A DNA stretch of 18,464 nt from Leptospira ellisii (GTDB lineage Bacteria; Spirochaetota; Leptospiria; Leptospirales; Leptospiraceae), in assembly GCF_002811955.1 (NCBI RefSeq), contig NZ_NPEF01000066.1:1-18464 (forward strand). The letters run 5' to 3'. Each line of letters begins with the position of its first letter. Position 1 is the stretch's first letter. Position numbers and translations under genes: made by a program. Positions 7,199 to 14,416 of this stretch are shown here, in pieces. The notes under the pieces are model-generated. The model was not told where the DNA came from. It saw only the letters and a program-made list of their open reading frames with translations, and made no database searches.

Positions 7199-8200
7199 TT
7201 AGGGTTCGATATGTACTCGTTCCGATTGGTAATAACTTCTCAAAGTTCCCGTAAACTCCCCTCCGAAAGGAAGCCATCTCTGATCGTCTAACAACGATTC
7301 GAAATCGGAAAAGGAGGCTAACGGAGACCAGATTTCCCGAAACAACGAGACAAGAAGTTTTCTGTAATATACTCGGTCCCAATGGACGTCCGAGGACGCG
7401 GTTTCGGATTTTTTGGGAGCGACGGCGGTTTTTGCGGAATTCGATCCCTTCTTTTTCATCATCTGCAGCGCTTCCTCCGGGAGATACCATCTGTCCTTAC
7501 GTTTCCCCTTCCGATTGAGTACCAAATAACGGATCTTCTCCCCCGCTTGGACGTCGATTCCCAGTTCTTTGAGACGAAGCAGGGAAAGGGAGGATGCTCC
7601 GTTCACCTCGTATTCCTCCAAGGTTTTGGAAGTGGATCTGCGGATCAGCAGATCCTCGATGTCCACGGATCCGTTTTTGAGTCTGAGATCATATTTATTA
7701 TAAATTTCTAATATTTCATTTTCTGAATTTTTTAACCCGTCCACTCCGACTTTCCCGCGCATCCATTCCAGCATTTCGTTTTGCGCCGTCTTTACGAAAG
7801 CCGGGAGGTCCTTTCTTCTGGAGCCGATTCCCCTACATTTGAGTTTTCCGCTTTCGAACCTTCCCATATAGCGGTTTGCCACGGGCATTTTGGGATCCTG
7901 AGAGGAGGAGGGGAATTGCAGCCAGGTATAAACTCCGTCGACGTCGATTCTGATTCCGGTCTTCGATTTTATCTCTTCGCAGAGCGAATCCAATTCCTCC
8001 CGGGAAAAGGGGGAAGAGTCCGTCTTTCGGATGAAGATGCTGTCGGTGATCGCATGTACGAACGCGTATCCTCTTTTTTCCGCGCTTTCCTTGGCTGTAA
8101 GAAGTTTTTCCCTAGCGAACGCGTTTACGCTTTCGTGACTTTCCAAACGTCCGAATTTGGCGTTTCTATAACCCAAATATCCGAACGAAGTCACCAACAT
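7199..8200 (-). CDS. family-B DNA polymerase, C-terminal part (motif C and thumb)
   Basis: Downstream segment of the interrupted polymerase; ATG at 8200 (codon 473 of the whole) is simply the first Met after the TAA. It has no Shine-Dalgarno and starts two codons after the motif B lysine, so independent translation would give an incomplete palm/fingers. The sequence continues VTSFGYLGYRNAKFG, then motif C as HAITDSIFI. There the first Asp of the usual DTDS is Ile (codon 523), but the second Asp (codon 525), the one that coordinates catalytic metal in RB69-type enzymes, is kept. The last 200 residues form the thumb and a charged tail. If it is made at all, it would need to pair with the N-terminal part; natural split family-B polymerases exist in some archaea and phages. 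Confidence 0.65.
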   Translation of the reverse strand: MLVTSFGYLGYRNAKFGRLESHESVNAFAREKLLTAKESAEKRGYAFVHAITDSIFIRKTDSSPFSREELDSLCEEIKSKTGIRIDVDGVYTWLQFPSSSQDPKMPVANRYMGRFESGKLKCRGIGSRRKDLPAFVKTAQNEMLEWMRGKVGVDGLKNSENEILEIYNKYDLRLKNGSVDIEDLLIRRSTSKTLEEYEVNGASSLSLLRLKELGIDVQAGEKIRYLVLNRKGKRKDRWYLPEEALQMMKKKGSNSAKTAVAPKKSETASSDVHWDRVYYRKLLVSLFREIWSPLASFSDFESLLDDQRWLPFGGEFTGTLRSYYQSERVHIEP

Positions 8201-8281
8201 CCATTTGAGGCTGTTCTGTTTTTGCTCGTATTCGCCGACTTTAGCGTTTTCCTTCCTTTCCTTTATGCCTATTTTATAATA

Positions 8282-9616
8282 TTATCTTCTTTCTAATACG
8301 TGTTTAAGGGCTTGGGAAACGATCCCGCGTCTTCGCACGCAGATCCTGTATCCCAGACCGGGAACGATCCTCGCTTTCGGGTTTTTTTCACAGCAGACGC
8401 AGTTTACGCATTCCGGGGATATGTTGTGGTTCACCATGATGGTGGGATACATCTGCGCGAAGTCCAGCTGGGCCACGTTTTCGAAAACCGTGCCGTCGGA
8501 GACGTCGGGTTGAAAAACGAGTCCCCCTTTGTCGGCTTCCAACAGTTGTAAGGCGGTTTTCGGGGATTCTACGGCGCTCTTTTGCCAGGGAACGAGATAA
8601 CCTTTTTTTAAAGCGACGTCGACTTCGATGCTCGTGAGGGCCTTACCGGTGGACGCCCTGGACATCTTTTGTATGGGAAGTCTGGAAAGCCGCGCCAATT
8701 CTATGATTCCCAAAAGATCCGCTTCCCTATGTACGAAACTGTTTTGAGAATCTATATGCCATCTTCCGAATAGAGGATACGACGGCGCGCGGTAAACGAT
8801 GGTTCCGTAGGTGTTGTAACTGGTGCCTTTGGTCTGGATATGTCTTCGGATCGGAATCGTTCTATCCCTGTCGAAGGCGGGAAAGATTTTCAGCTTCTGC
8901 GATTGGGAGAATAGATAGGGAAAAATGGTATGATCGCCGAACGTCGATAATACGATATCCGGGTCCTCGAGTTTGAAAAGCGAGTCGATCCCTTGCAGAA
9001 GCTCCTTGGGATTTTTGCCGGAAAATTCGGAGAGTTTTTCGCCGCATCGAAATACGATGGAGTTGTGTTTCATGTCGATACGATGACTTTGGGAAAGGCT
9101 CATATACATCGTTTTGAGTTTGGGAACGGAATATTCCATATCCCTCACGCGGTTGAGGATTTCGATCCCGCGCACTTGTCTGCCGAATTTCTCCTCCGAA
9201 TAGGAGAGTTTTAATTCGCACAATGGAAAAAGTCCCTTGGAAACCATGTAGCTCGTGGGAACCTCTATGTCGGAATGATAGATGTCGAATTTTCCGTAAA
9301 GGGCGTATAGTTTTCGCGAAACCTGGGAAAGTACGGAAGGCCGGGAAATGGTAAGTTGCAGTACTTGGACTTTCTCGTTTTCGTAAAAGAGTTTTTTGTC
9401 CTTGTAGACGGGGATTTCCGCGAGGGCGTCCAACTGATAAAAACGGTGTACGAGTTTTTTTAGAACGGATTCGTTCCCTCTTGCGTAGACGATCGGTTGA
9501 TGGAAATCGTAGAAAAGTCGCGCGTTGCCGTCCTCGTCCTTGATCCAGAGATGGATCTTGTCTTCTATATGATAGATATCGAATAGACTTCCCTTGACGA
9601 TCCCTAGATTAGACAT
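8282..9616 (-). CDS. family-B DNA polymerase, N-terminal part (exonuclease-like and motif A)
   Basis: This 444-residue product ends at the TAA and contains the N-terminal and exonuclease-like domains plus motif A, LDFAQMYPTIMVNHNISPE, with the metal-binding Asp385. A cysteine cluster CVNCVCC follows (403-409) and may bind metal. The exonuclease looks dead: the DxE of Exo I is missing where LKTMYMSLSQ occurs (about 167-176), and Exo II reads LSTFGDHTIFPYL where active enzymes have an Asn and Phe-Asp. The ATG overlaps the stop of the upstream small gene by 8 bases, which fixes the start and indicates coupling. Alone, this segment has no motif B or C and should not polymerise. Confidence 0.8.
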   Translation of the reverse strand: MSNLGIVKGSLFDIYHIEDKIHLWIKDEDGNARLFYDFHQPIVYARGNESVLKKLVHRFYQLDALAEIPVYKDKKLFYENEKVQVLQLTISRPSVLSQVSRKLYALYGKFDIYHSDIEVPTSYMVSKGLFPLCELKLSYSEEKFGRQVRGIEILNRVRDMEYSVPKLKTMYMSLSQSHRIDMKHNSIVFRCGEKLSEFSGKNPKELLQGIDSLFKLEDPDIVLSTFGDHTIFPYLFSQSQKLKIFPAFDRDRTIPIRRHIQTKGTSYNTYGTIVYRAPSYPLFGRWHIDSQNSFVHREADLLGIIELARLSRLPIQKMSRASTGKALTSIEVDVALKKGYLVPWQKSAVESPKTALQLLEADKGGLVFQPDVSDGTVFENVAQLDFAQMYPTIMVNHNISPECVNCVCCEKNPKARIVPGLGYRICVRRRGIVSQALKHVLERR

Positions 9617-9878
9617 CCCCTTTGGAAACCTTGTATTCGCCGAATTCCTTTTTGAGTTTGTGTATTTCTTTTTTGAGATCGATCATCATGGTGAGTAGCA
9701 TAACGTCGATCGGATAGGGACCGGAAGCCATCACCCCCGCTTGAACCTGCAGTTTTGCGGTTCGGATCAAATCGTCGAAAATCTCCTGATCGGGCTTGCG
9801 GAGCCCTCTTCGGAATTCCAGGAGTTCGGATTCCACCTGCTGCATCTGTCTGGAATAAGGCGTGACGGTTCTTCCCAT
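9609..9878 (-). CDS. small coiled-coil protein between RecA-like and PolB genes
   Basis: An 89-residue protein with no recognised domain. It is soluble and charged, with a helical C-terminal half (IDLKKEIHKLKKEFGEYK, about 66-83) suited to a coiled coil. The N-terminal part (SRQMQQVESELLEFRRGLRK) is also amphipathic. The start ATG lies 4 bases after the stop of the RecA-like gene, with GGAG about 14 bases upstream, and its own stop overlaps the polymerase start by 8 bases. This tight packing implies a single transcript and suggests it bridges or regulates the two neighbouring proteins. The function is unknown; a subunit-adaptor role is inference from context only. Confidence 0.75.
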   Translation of the reverse strand: MGRTVTPYSRQMQQVESELLEFRRGLRKPDQEIFDDLIRTAKLQVQAGVMASGPYPIDVMLLTMMIDLKKEIHKLKKEFGEYKVSKGDV

Positions 9879-9882
9879 ATGA

Positions 9883-10524
9883 TTACGTTACGCTCCTTTG
9901 TTCGTAATAAGGGGATACGTTATCCGAAACGGATCGTTTCCTGGTTTTAAGATAGGAGAGTATGTCCTCGATCCTCAATTCCCAAAGATCGGAGGCTGTT
10001 TCCGCCAGTTTCGGAAAGAAATTTTCGAACGTAGGATGAGAGTAGTGTAGCGATTCCACCACGAGAATCGGAAATCGTTCCGTCTGTAGCTCCTGCAAAA
10101 TCGCGAGCATCCGATGTAATAGGAATCTTCCTTCGTCCTCCTGTACGTCTCCGTCGAAGAATTGTTTGCAGGGAGCGAGAAGGAAGTAGATGGTGTTCTC
10201 CGATTTTCGTTCGGATATCGCGCGCAAAGAATCCAGAATCTGATACGGAGTAAACGCTCTTTGGACGAGGATGTTTTCGAGAAGGGATTCGGGATGGACC
10301 CTTCGTTTTCTCGTTTCTGCGGTTATGACAAAAGGATTGAATCGGATCGCACAATCGAGGTTGAAAATTTTGAAACCCGATACTGCGAACGCGTATTCCC
10401 ATTGTAGCGCGAGTCTGTAAATTCCGGACTTTCCGGTGAGAATTCCTAAACCGTTCCGTTCCCAACTTAGAAGCGGATGGTAAAGATGATCGCTGATTGC
10501 GGTCGGGAACGAAGGTAAATCCAT
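9883..10524 (-). CDS. RecA/RadA-superfamily protein with degraded P-loop
   Basis: A 213-residue protein of RecA-like layout: an N-terminal NGLGILTGKSGIYRLALQW (about 24-42) where RadA/KaiC proteins carry Walker A, then FKIFNLDCAIRFNPFVIT, then ENILVQRAFTPYQILDSLR (83-101), which closely resembles the Rad51/RadA stretch after strand 3. TIYFLLAPCKQFF (111-123) sits at the Walker B position. The GxxxxGKT P-loop is not present (TGKSGIYR instead), so ATP hydrolysis is doubtful. It is the first gene of a cassette with a coiled-coil protein and a PolB2-like polymerase, recalling ImuA, a RecA-like helper of a translesion polymerase. The ATG at 10524 has no Shine-Dalgarno; a promoter lies immediately upstream, so translation may be leaderless. 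Confidence 0.72.
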   Translation of the reverse strand: MDLPSFPTAISDHLYHPLLSWERNGLGILTGKSGIYRLALQWEYAFAVSGFKIFNLDCAIRFNPFVITAETRKRRVHPESLLENILVQRAFTPYQILDSLRAISERKSENTIYFLLAPCKQFFDGDVQEDEGRFLLHRMLAILQELQTERFPILVVESLHYSHPTFENFFPKLAETASDLWELRIEDILSYLKTRKRSVSDNVSPYYEQRSVT

Positions 10525-10532
10525 AAATACTT

Positions 10533-10559
10533 ATTATATGATATGTATATAAATGTAAA
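10533..10559 (-). promoter_or_regulatory. sigma70-type promoter of RecA-like/PolB cassette
   Basis: On the minus strand a TTTACA (10554-10559) is followed after 15 bases by a perfect TATAAT (10533-10538). The -10 box ends 8 bases before the ATG at 10524, so transcription should begin at or next to the start codon. The short spacer is a weakness. No TTTG-N5-CAAA LexA-type box is seen nearby. Confidence 0.5.
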
Positions 10560-10660
10560 GTATTTTTGCGTCATTTGGGAGGTGGAGAGGTTGATTCTGT
10601 CTCTTATATCCGTTTTTGGAGCGGGTTTCGGGTCGAATGGCCCGTCGTAACAGGGAAAAT

Positions 10661-10676
10661 GTGGGAACTCTCACAC
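10661..10676 (+). repeat. GTGGGAACTC dyad repeat
   Basis: GTGGGAACTCTCACAC is an imperfect dyad of GTGGGA and its complement around AC; a second partial GTGGGA follows at 10682. It is the same family as the copies at 10867, 10922 and 16210-16436. Confidence 0.6.
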
Positions 10677-10866
10677 GTAGTGTGGGACGGAAGGATTTCG
10701 GTATTTTTCCAAGTATCATTTTTCTCTTTGAAGTTTTGCATGTAGGATCTCCTCGATTTCAACTTATAAAGTGCGTCGATTCACTTAGAACCTAAAAAAT
10801 CGTAAGGAGAAGATCCGGCACGTAGAACCGACACGAACATCTTTCGGAGGTCGAAGGGAAGGGGAT

Positions 10867-10880
10867 GTGGGAACTCCCGC
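10867..10880 (+). repeat. GTGGGAACTC dyad repeat
   Basis: GTGGGAACTCCCGC, half-sites GTGGGA and TCCCGC around AC. It lies 206 bases from the copy at 10661 and 55 bases before the next copy. Confidence 0.6.
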
Positions 10881-10921
10881 CTTTTCCGATAGACAGAGGA
10901 AGATTTTATTTACGTAGAAAT

Positions 10922-10935
10922 GCGGGAACTCCCCT
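10922..10935 (+). repeat. GCGGGAACTC dyad repeat, degenerate
   Basis: GCGGGAACTCCCC keeps the core GGGAACTCCC but loses the outer bases of the right half-site. In the + frame the preceding AT gives ATG, producing a spurious MRELP start. Confidence 0.5.
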
Positions 10936-11240
10936 CTGGTTCGGCAGGTTTTCCGTTGCAGACGAGGAATTCGTTTCTTTTTTTCGACAGCTTCGTCCCG
11001 CTTGCGATCGTCTATCGCATATCAGTTCGCGTTAATCGTATTTTTAGTAACGTTCGAGGCGTGATGCCGGACGACACGAATTCGGAATTTCACAAAATTC
11101 TAAATTACTTTCCCGCCGGATTCGAAAATTTTTTCCGTTCTCTCTGTCCGATATGAATTCGAATCCGAATATCTCCTAATAAAGTTCCTAACAAACAAGA
11201 CGCGCGCGGGATAGGAAAGAAAAACACAAAGGATTCTGGA

Positions 11241-12020
11241 ATGAAAAAGAAACGATTCGTCTTATTCGGGTTGATCTTGTTTACTGTGGCTTGTTCGACT
11301 CCGAGAAGAATTTTAAAACTCCCTACGGAACCGATCCCTCCGAAGACGCTCCAGGGAAAGGTGGTGTTCGCCGGAACGTTATTGCCTGCGGATCCCTTAT
11401 ACTTCAGCTCCGGTAGAATGCGTTATACGCTTCACGTGAGAAGACCGCATATCGTAACTCCTCAGTTCGCGCAGATTCTTCCCCCCGAAATAGGATCCAG
11501 GATCGAGTATCCTTCTCCCATTCCCGTCGCTTCGCAACAATTGGACGTCAAGTTGAAGGAATTAGGGATGCAGGGGGATTATCATCGCCTCGAAGGATTT
11601 CCGTACGTCTTCGACACGATCGACAATCCGCAACAGATGGATCCGATGGCGCTCGAGGTTCTAAATTCCAACTTTAAAGGGGATTATTATCTGATCTTCG
11701 TTCCTAAGATAGAAGAGGCAAATCAACCTACGATCTTCAATCTTATGAATTTTAATCTGTCCGTCGCTTATCAATTGATCCTCTACGATAAAACCGGCCT
11801 GAAACTCTTTCAGAAGAATTACGCCCTTAAGTTCGACAAAGTGGAGATGTCCTATCTGGAGGTGCCCACGTATTACTTTTATCTGTTGAAGGGTCTGGTG
11901 GCGCTTAAGGGTTCGATCGTTCAGGATCTCGCTTTCATCAAAACGGCCAAACCTTCGGCTCAGTCGATTCAATCGCATAAGTTCGAATTAAAACCGGCGG
12001 AGGCGGCCGCGGCTCAATAG
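11241..12020 (+). CDS. lipoprotein of unknown function
   Basis: A 259-residue lipoprotein. The N-terminus MKKKRFVLFGLILFTVAC is a type II signal peptide with lipidated Cys18 in a spirochaete-style lipobox (TVAC). The mature part has no family I recognise. It is Pro-rich early, then alternates beta-like segments (DYYLIFVPKI, VAYQLILYDKTGLKLFQK), and ends in an Ala/Lys-rich tail PAEAAAAQ. Segments such as YYLIFVPK and LILYD...GLKLFQKNY suggest a small beta-rich outer-membrane-attached protein. AAAGGA about 8-9 bases before the ATG supports the start. It is single-gene, facing glyA, and both share the terminator at 12108-12140. Confidence 0.85.
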   Translation: MKKKRFVLFGLILFTVACSTPRRILKLPTEPIPPKTLQGKVVFAGTLLPADPLYFSSGRMRYTLHVRRPHIVTPQFAQILPPEIGSRIEYPSPIPVASQQLDVKLKELGMQGDYHRLEGFPYVFDTIDNPQQMDPMALEVLNSNFKGDYYLIFVPKIEEANQPTIFNLMNFNLSVAYQLILYDKTGLKLFQKNYALKFDKVEMSYLEVPTYYFYLLKGLVALKGSIVQDLAFIKTAKPSAQSIQSHKFELKPAEAAAAQ

Positions 12021-12107
12021 GTTTTGCAGGAAGGTTTTAGTTTAGCGATGAATTCCGGGAGGATATCCGGAAACGTAGATTCGTTTAACGTTTTACGGGG
12101 TAGGTAT

Positions 12108-12140
12108 AAAAAAGGCGCGGTATTCCACCGCGCCTTTTTT
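12108..12140. terminator. bidirectional intrinsic terminator, lipoprotein gene / glyA
   Basis: AAAAAAGGCGCGGT (12108-12121) and ACCGCGCCTTTTTT (12127-12140) form a perfect 14-bp stem with a 5-base loop, GC-rich at the top with six A/T pairs at the base. It gives a U-tract in both directions, which fits the convergent flanking genes ending at 12020 and 12195. Confidence 0.93.
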
Positions 12141-12194
12141 CGATCGCATCTTCGCGTCCAAAAGCGTCTTTGCGAAAGAAGGATCTAAAAAAAT

Positions 12195-13442
12195 TCAATC
12201 CAGACGGAAACCGTCCATCGGAAATCTCTGAGTCACTTCCTTGACGCCGCCTCTGACCTTGGTTTTGTTTTTTTCATCGTTCGGATTATCGAGAAAATCG
12301 CAGATCAGATTTCCCACGATTTCGATGTCGGCGGGTTTGAGTCCGCGCGTGGTCAAGGCCGGGGTTCCCAAACGGATTCCGGACGCGACCGCGGGAGGAT
12401 TTTTGTCGAACGGAATCGCGTTCTTATTCACGGTCACTCCGACTTCGTCCAATCCGTCCGCCGCCTGCGCTCCGGTCAGTCCCTTTACGGAAACGTCCAA
12501 AAGCACGAGATGATTGTCGGTTCCGCCGCTGACCACTCTGTAACCGCGTTTTACGAACACATCTGCGAGGGTTTTCGCGTTCGCCAAAACGGTTTCGATG
12601 TAGGTTTTGTATTCCGGTTGAAGGGCCTCCCGAAACGCCACCGCTTTGGCCGCGATCACGTGCATCAACGGTCCGCCCTGGATTCCCGGAAAAACGCGGG
12701 AGTTTAGTACTTTCTCATTTTCTAATGTGGATAGGATCAATCCGCCCCGAGGTCCGCGCAACGTTTTGTGGGTGGTCGTGGTCACGAAGTCGAACAGACC
12801 CACCGGAGAAGGATGATATCCGGTGGAAACGAGTCCGGAAATATGCGCGATATCCGCCATCAGCTTCGCCCCCACCTCTTTCGCGATTTCGGCGAATTTG
12901 GAGAAGTCGATCGTCCTCGCATACGCGGACGCTCCCGCGACGATGAGTTTCGGTTTGTGTTCCCTGGCCAGTTTCGCGATTTCCGAATAATCGATCGTTT
13001 CCGTTTTCGGGTCGACTCCGTACGGGATCGGTTTGTATATTCTTCCGCTTACGTTCACCGGAGAACCGTGCGTCAAGTGTCCTCCGTGCGCGAGATTCAT
13101 TCCCAAAAAGGAATCTCCCGGTTCGAGACATGCGAGAAAAACGGCCATGTTCGCCTGCGCGCCGGAATGAGGTTGTACATTCGCGTATTCCGCGCCGAAA
13201 AGTTTTTTCGCCCTTTCGATCGCGAGCGTTTCCACCACGTCGGCGTTGTGACAGCCGTTATAATAACGTTTTCCCGGATAACCTTCCGCGTATTTGTTCG
13301 TAAGCGTGGAAGTATAGGCTTCCAGAACCGATCTGGAAACGAAATTTTCGGAGGCGATCATCTCCAGGTTGTTTTCCTGTCTTTCGTCCTCTTTTTTTAT
13401 AGCTGCGAATATCTCTGGATCTGCTTTCGGAAGAAACTGCAT
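12195..13442 (-). CDS. glyA: serine hydroxymethyltransferase
   Basis: Cytoplasmic PLP enzyme that converts serine plus tetrahydrofolate to glycine plus 5,10-methylene-THF, the main entry of one-carbon units. The full family pattern is present: [12 protein letters not shown] (25-36), [14 protein letters not shown] (51-64), [20 protein letters not shown] (197-205) and [14 protein letters not shown], with PLP-binding Lys226. Length 415 matches the usual 410-420. ATG at 13442 is chosen because AAGGG sits about 7 bases upstream and [12 protein letters not shown] is the normal N-terminus; a 15-codon upstream extension overlaps the ligase gene and is unlikely. It is last in the minus-strand run and 41 bases after the lipoate ligase. 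Both serve glycine metabolism, since lipoylated GcvH works with GlyA. It ends at the terminator at 12108-12140. Confidence 0.97.
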   Translation of the reverse strand: MQFLPKADPEIFAAIKKEDERQENNLEMIASENFVSRSVLEAYTSTLTNKYAEGYPGKRYYNGCHNADVVETLAIERAKKLFGAEYANVQPHSGAQANMAVFLACLEPGDSFLGMNLAHGGHLTHGSPVNVSGRIYKPIPYGVDPKTETIDYSEIAKLAREHKPKLIVAGASAYARTIDFSKFAEIAKEVGAKLMADIAHISGLVSTGYHPSPVGLFDFVTTTTHKTLRGPRGGLILSTLENEKVLNSRVFPGIQGGPLMHVIAAKAVAFREALQPEYKTYIETVLANAKTLADVFVKRGYRVVSGGTDNHLVLLDVSVKGLTGAQAADGLDEVGVTVNKNAIPFDKNPPAVASGIRLGTPALTTRGLKPADIEIVGNLICDFLDNPNDEKNKTKVRGGVKEVTQRFPMDGFRLD

Positions 13443-13483
13443 TTCTGGCCCTTCTTGTATGGATCGAAGTAGAAGAAACCCGA

Positions 13484-14365
13484 TCAATCCCTGAAGATGA
13501 AATCCATCCTAGAGTATTTCTCCGTAAAAAGCCGTTTCGCTTCCCGAAGAACCGTTTTTGAAAATCGGAGATCCCTCTCTGTGTCCATTCTGGAAAGACC
13601 TAAAGATTCGGCAAATACATGAGATAGGTCTTGTCCAAATTTTGCGGAAGAAAAATCGGCCGGAAGAGAGGTCACGAAGTCGGAATGTTTGCGGTTCTTT
13701 CTATATTCCGGTTCCTCGGGCGGATGTTTGAGAAGCCCCGCGACACGTTCTATGAGGGAGGGTTTTAGGATGAGCGTGCCGTGGTGTACGACCGCGCCTT
13801 TTTTACGGAACTGCGCGTTGCCCGATATCTTTTTTTCGAGTCCCGCTTCGATCACGGCCAGGTCGGATTTTCCGCGGAACGTTGCGTCTAATGTCTGTTC
13901 GGCGAGAGTCCTTTTTACCAGTTCGAGAAAGTAGTCGTAGGATTCCTTCACTTTGTAGAGTTCCGGTTTTACGTCCAGGGAAACGAAGAAGGTGAAGTTT
14001 AGATTCTCCTCGGGATGGTGAACCACGGTTCCTCCTCCGCTGGCCCTTCGTACGATCGAGGGATTTTTTCGGTCAAAAATTTTTTGACCATTTGCGGAGT
14101 CCTCGTTCTTATTTTGAGATTCGGTCGGATCCGCTCCGTCGTTTTTTAAAAAGGGATTCGTTTTTTGAAATTTCCGTACGATTTCCGGTAGAATCGTGTC
14201 TCCCGCTTTTTCGGAAAGCCCTAATACGATGGAGAACGGATTTTTCCAAATTCTGAGTCCGGCCCCGTATCCTGAGGAAACTAGGTTTACGCCGATCGAT
14301 TCCTCGACCGCAAGATTGTAGGCGGGTGATCGTTCCGAGTTTTGGGTAAAGAAGAACGTACGCAT
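13484..14365 (-). CDS. lplA: lipoate-protein ligase A family protein
   Basis: A member of the BPL/LplA/LipB fold that attaches lipoate to lipoyl domains through lipoyl-AMP. Motifs: NLAVEES (17-23), the ligand-binding [19 protein letters not shown] (106-124), RGKSDLAV and [13 protein letters not shown], with the catalytic-type Lys179, followed by HHGTLIL. No cysteine occurs in the protein from this start, which argues against the Cys-dependent octanoyl/amidotransferases LipM or LipL. An insert of about 35 charged residues (68-104) separates two core strands where the family is normally short. The C-terminal accessory domain of E. coli LplA seems reduced or absent. ATG at 14365 fits the family N-terminus; a GTG at 14398 would add 11 residues. 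No clear Shine-Dalgarno is seen at either. It sits between the SH3 protein and glyA. Confidence 0.85.
   Translation of the reverse strand: MRTFFFTQNSERSPAYNLAVEESIGVNLVSSGYGAGLRIWKNPFSIVLGLSEKAGDTILPEIVRKFQKTNPFLKNDGADPTESQNKNEDSANGQKIFDRKNPSIVRRASGGGTVVHHPEENLNFTFFVSLDVKPELYKVKESYDYFLELVKRTLAEQTLDATFRGKSDLAVIEAGLEKKISGNAQFRKKGAVVHHGTLILKPSLIERVAGLLKHPPEEPEYRKNRKHSDFVTSLPADFSSAKFGQDLSHVFAESLGLSRMDTERDLRFSKTVLREAKRLFTEKYSRMDFIFRD
14071..14089. repeat. perfect palindrome inside the lplA insert
   Basis: GGTCAAAAA (14071-14079) pairs with TTTTTGACC (14081-14089) around one base. It lies in the coding sequence of the unusual insert (encoding GQKIFDRK) and may mark how the insert arose or simply be chance. 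Confidence 0.45.
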
Positions 14366-14416
14366 CGGTTTACAGATTGGGAATCGGCCCCCGCTCACGC
14401 AATGAGAATGTCGATT

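Larger units (their letters stand above)
7199..9616 (-). pseudogene. PolB2-like family-B DNA polymerase interrupted by in-frame TAA
   Basis: Codons 1-805 form one continuous frame apart from a single TAA at codon 445 (8282-8284); no frameshift is needed, because the two open segments are in phase. Between the TAA and the next Met, 27 sense codons still encode polymerase-like sequence ending KQNSLKW, part of motif B. The reconstructed protein has motif A (Asp385), motif B (Lys471 region) and motif C (Asp525), but the exonuclease motifs are degraded. The KWMLVTSFGYLGYRNAKFG stretch is, as I recall, characteristic of PolB2-like enzymes. Explanations are a recent nonsense mutation (for example from AAA or TTA), a sequencing error, readthrough, or a split polymerase. 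The rest is intact, so decay would be very recent. It is the last gene of the RecA-like/coiled-coil cassette. Confidence 0.8.
10525..11240. other. 716-base gene-free region with scattered dyad repeats
   Basis: This lies between divergent genes and holds no convincing coding frame. A 78-codon + frame (10920-11156) begins inside a repeat (MRELP from ATGCGGGAACTCCC) and has no domain. Three GTGGGAACTC-type dyads occur at 10661, 10867 and 10922. The cassette promoter is at the left end. Near the right end an AAAGGA precedes the lipoprotein ATG, but no convincing -35/-10 pair is visible. The rest shows nothing I can name. Confidence 0.55.

Noticed and set aside
8200..8284. Frameshift in the polymerase gene
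   Set aside because: The two segments are in the same phase (9616 minus 8200 is divisible by 3); only the TAA interrupts them.
10920..11156. 78-codon + frame starting MRELP
   Set aside because: It starts inside a GCGGGAACTCCC repeat, has no ribosome site or domain, and its composition looks like untranslated AT-rich DNA.
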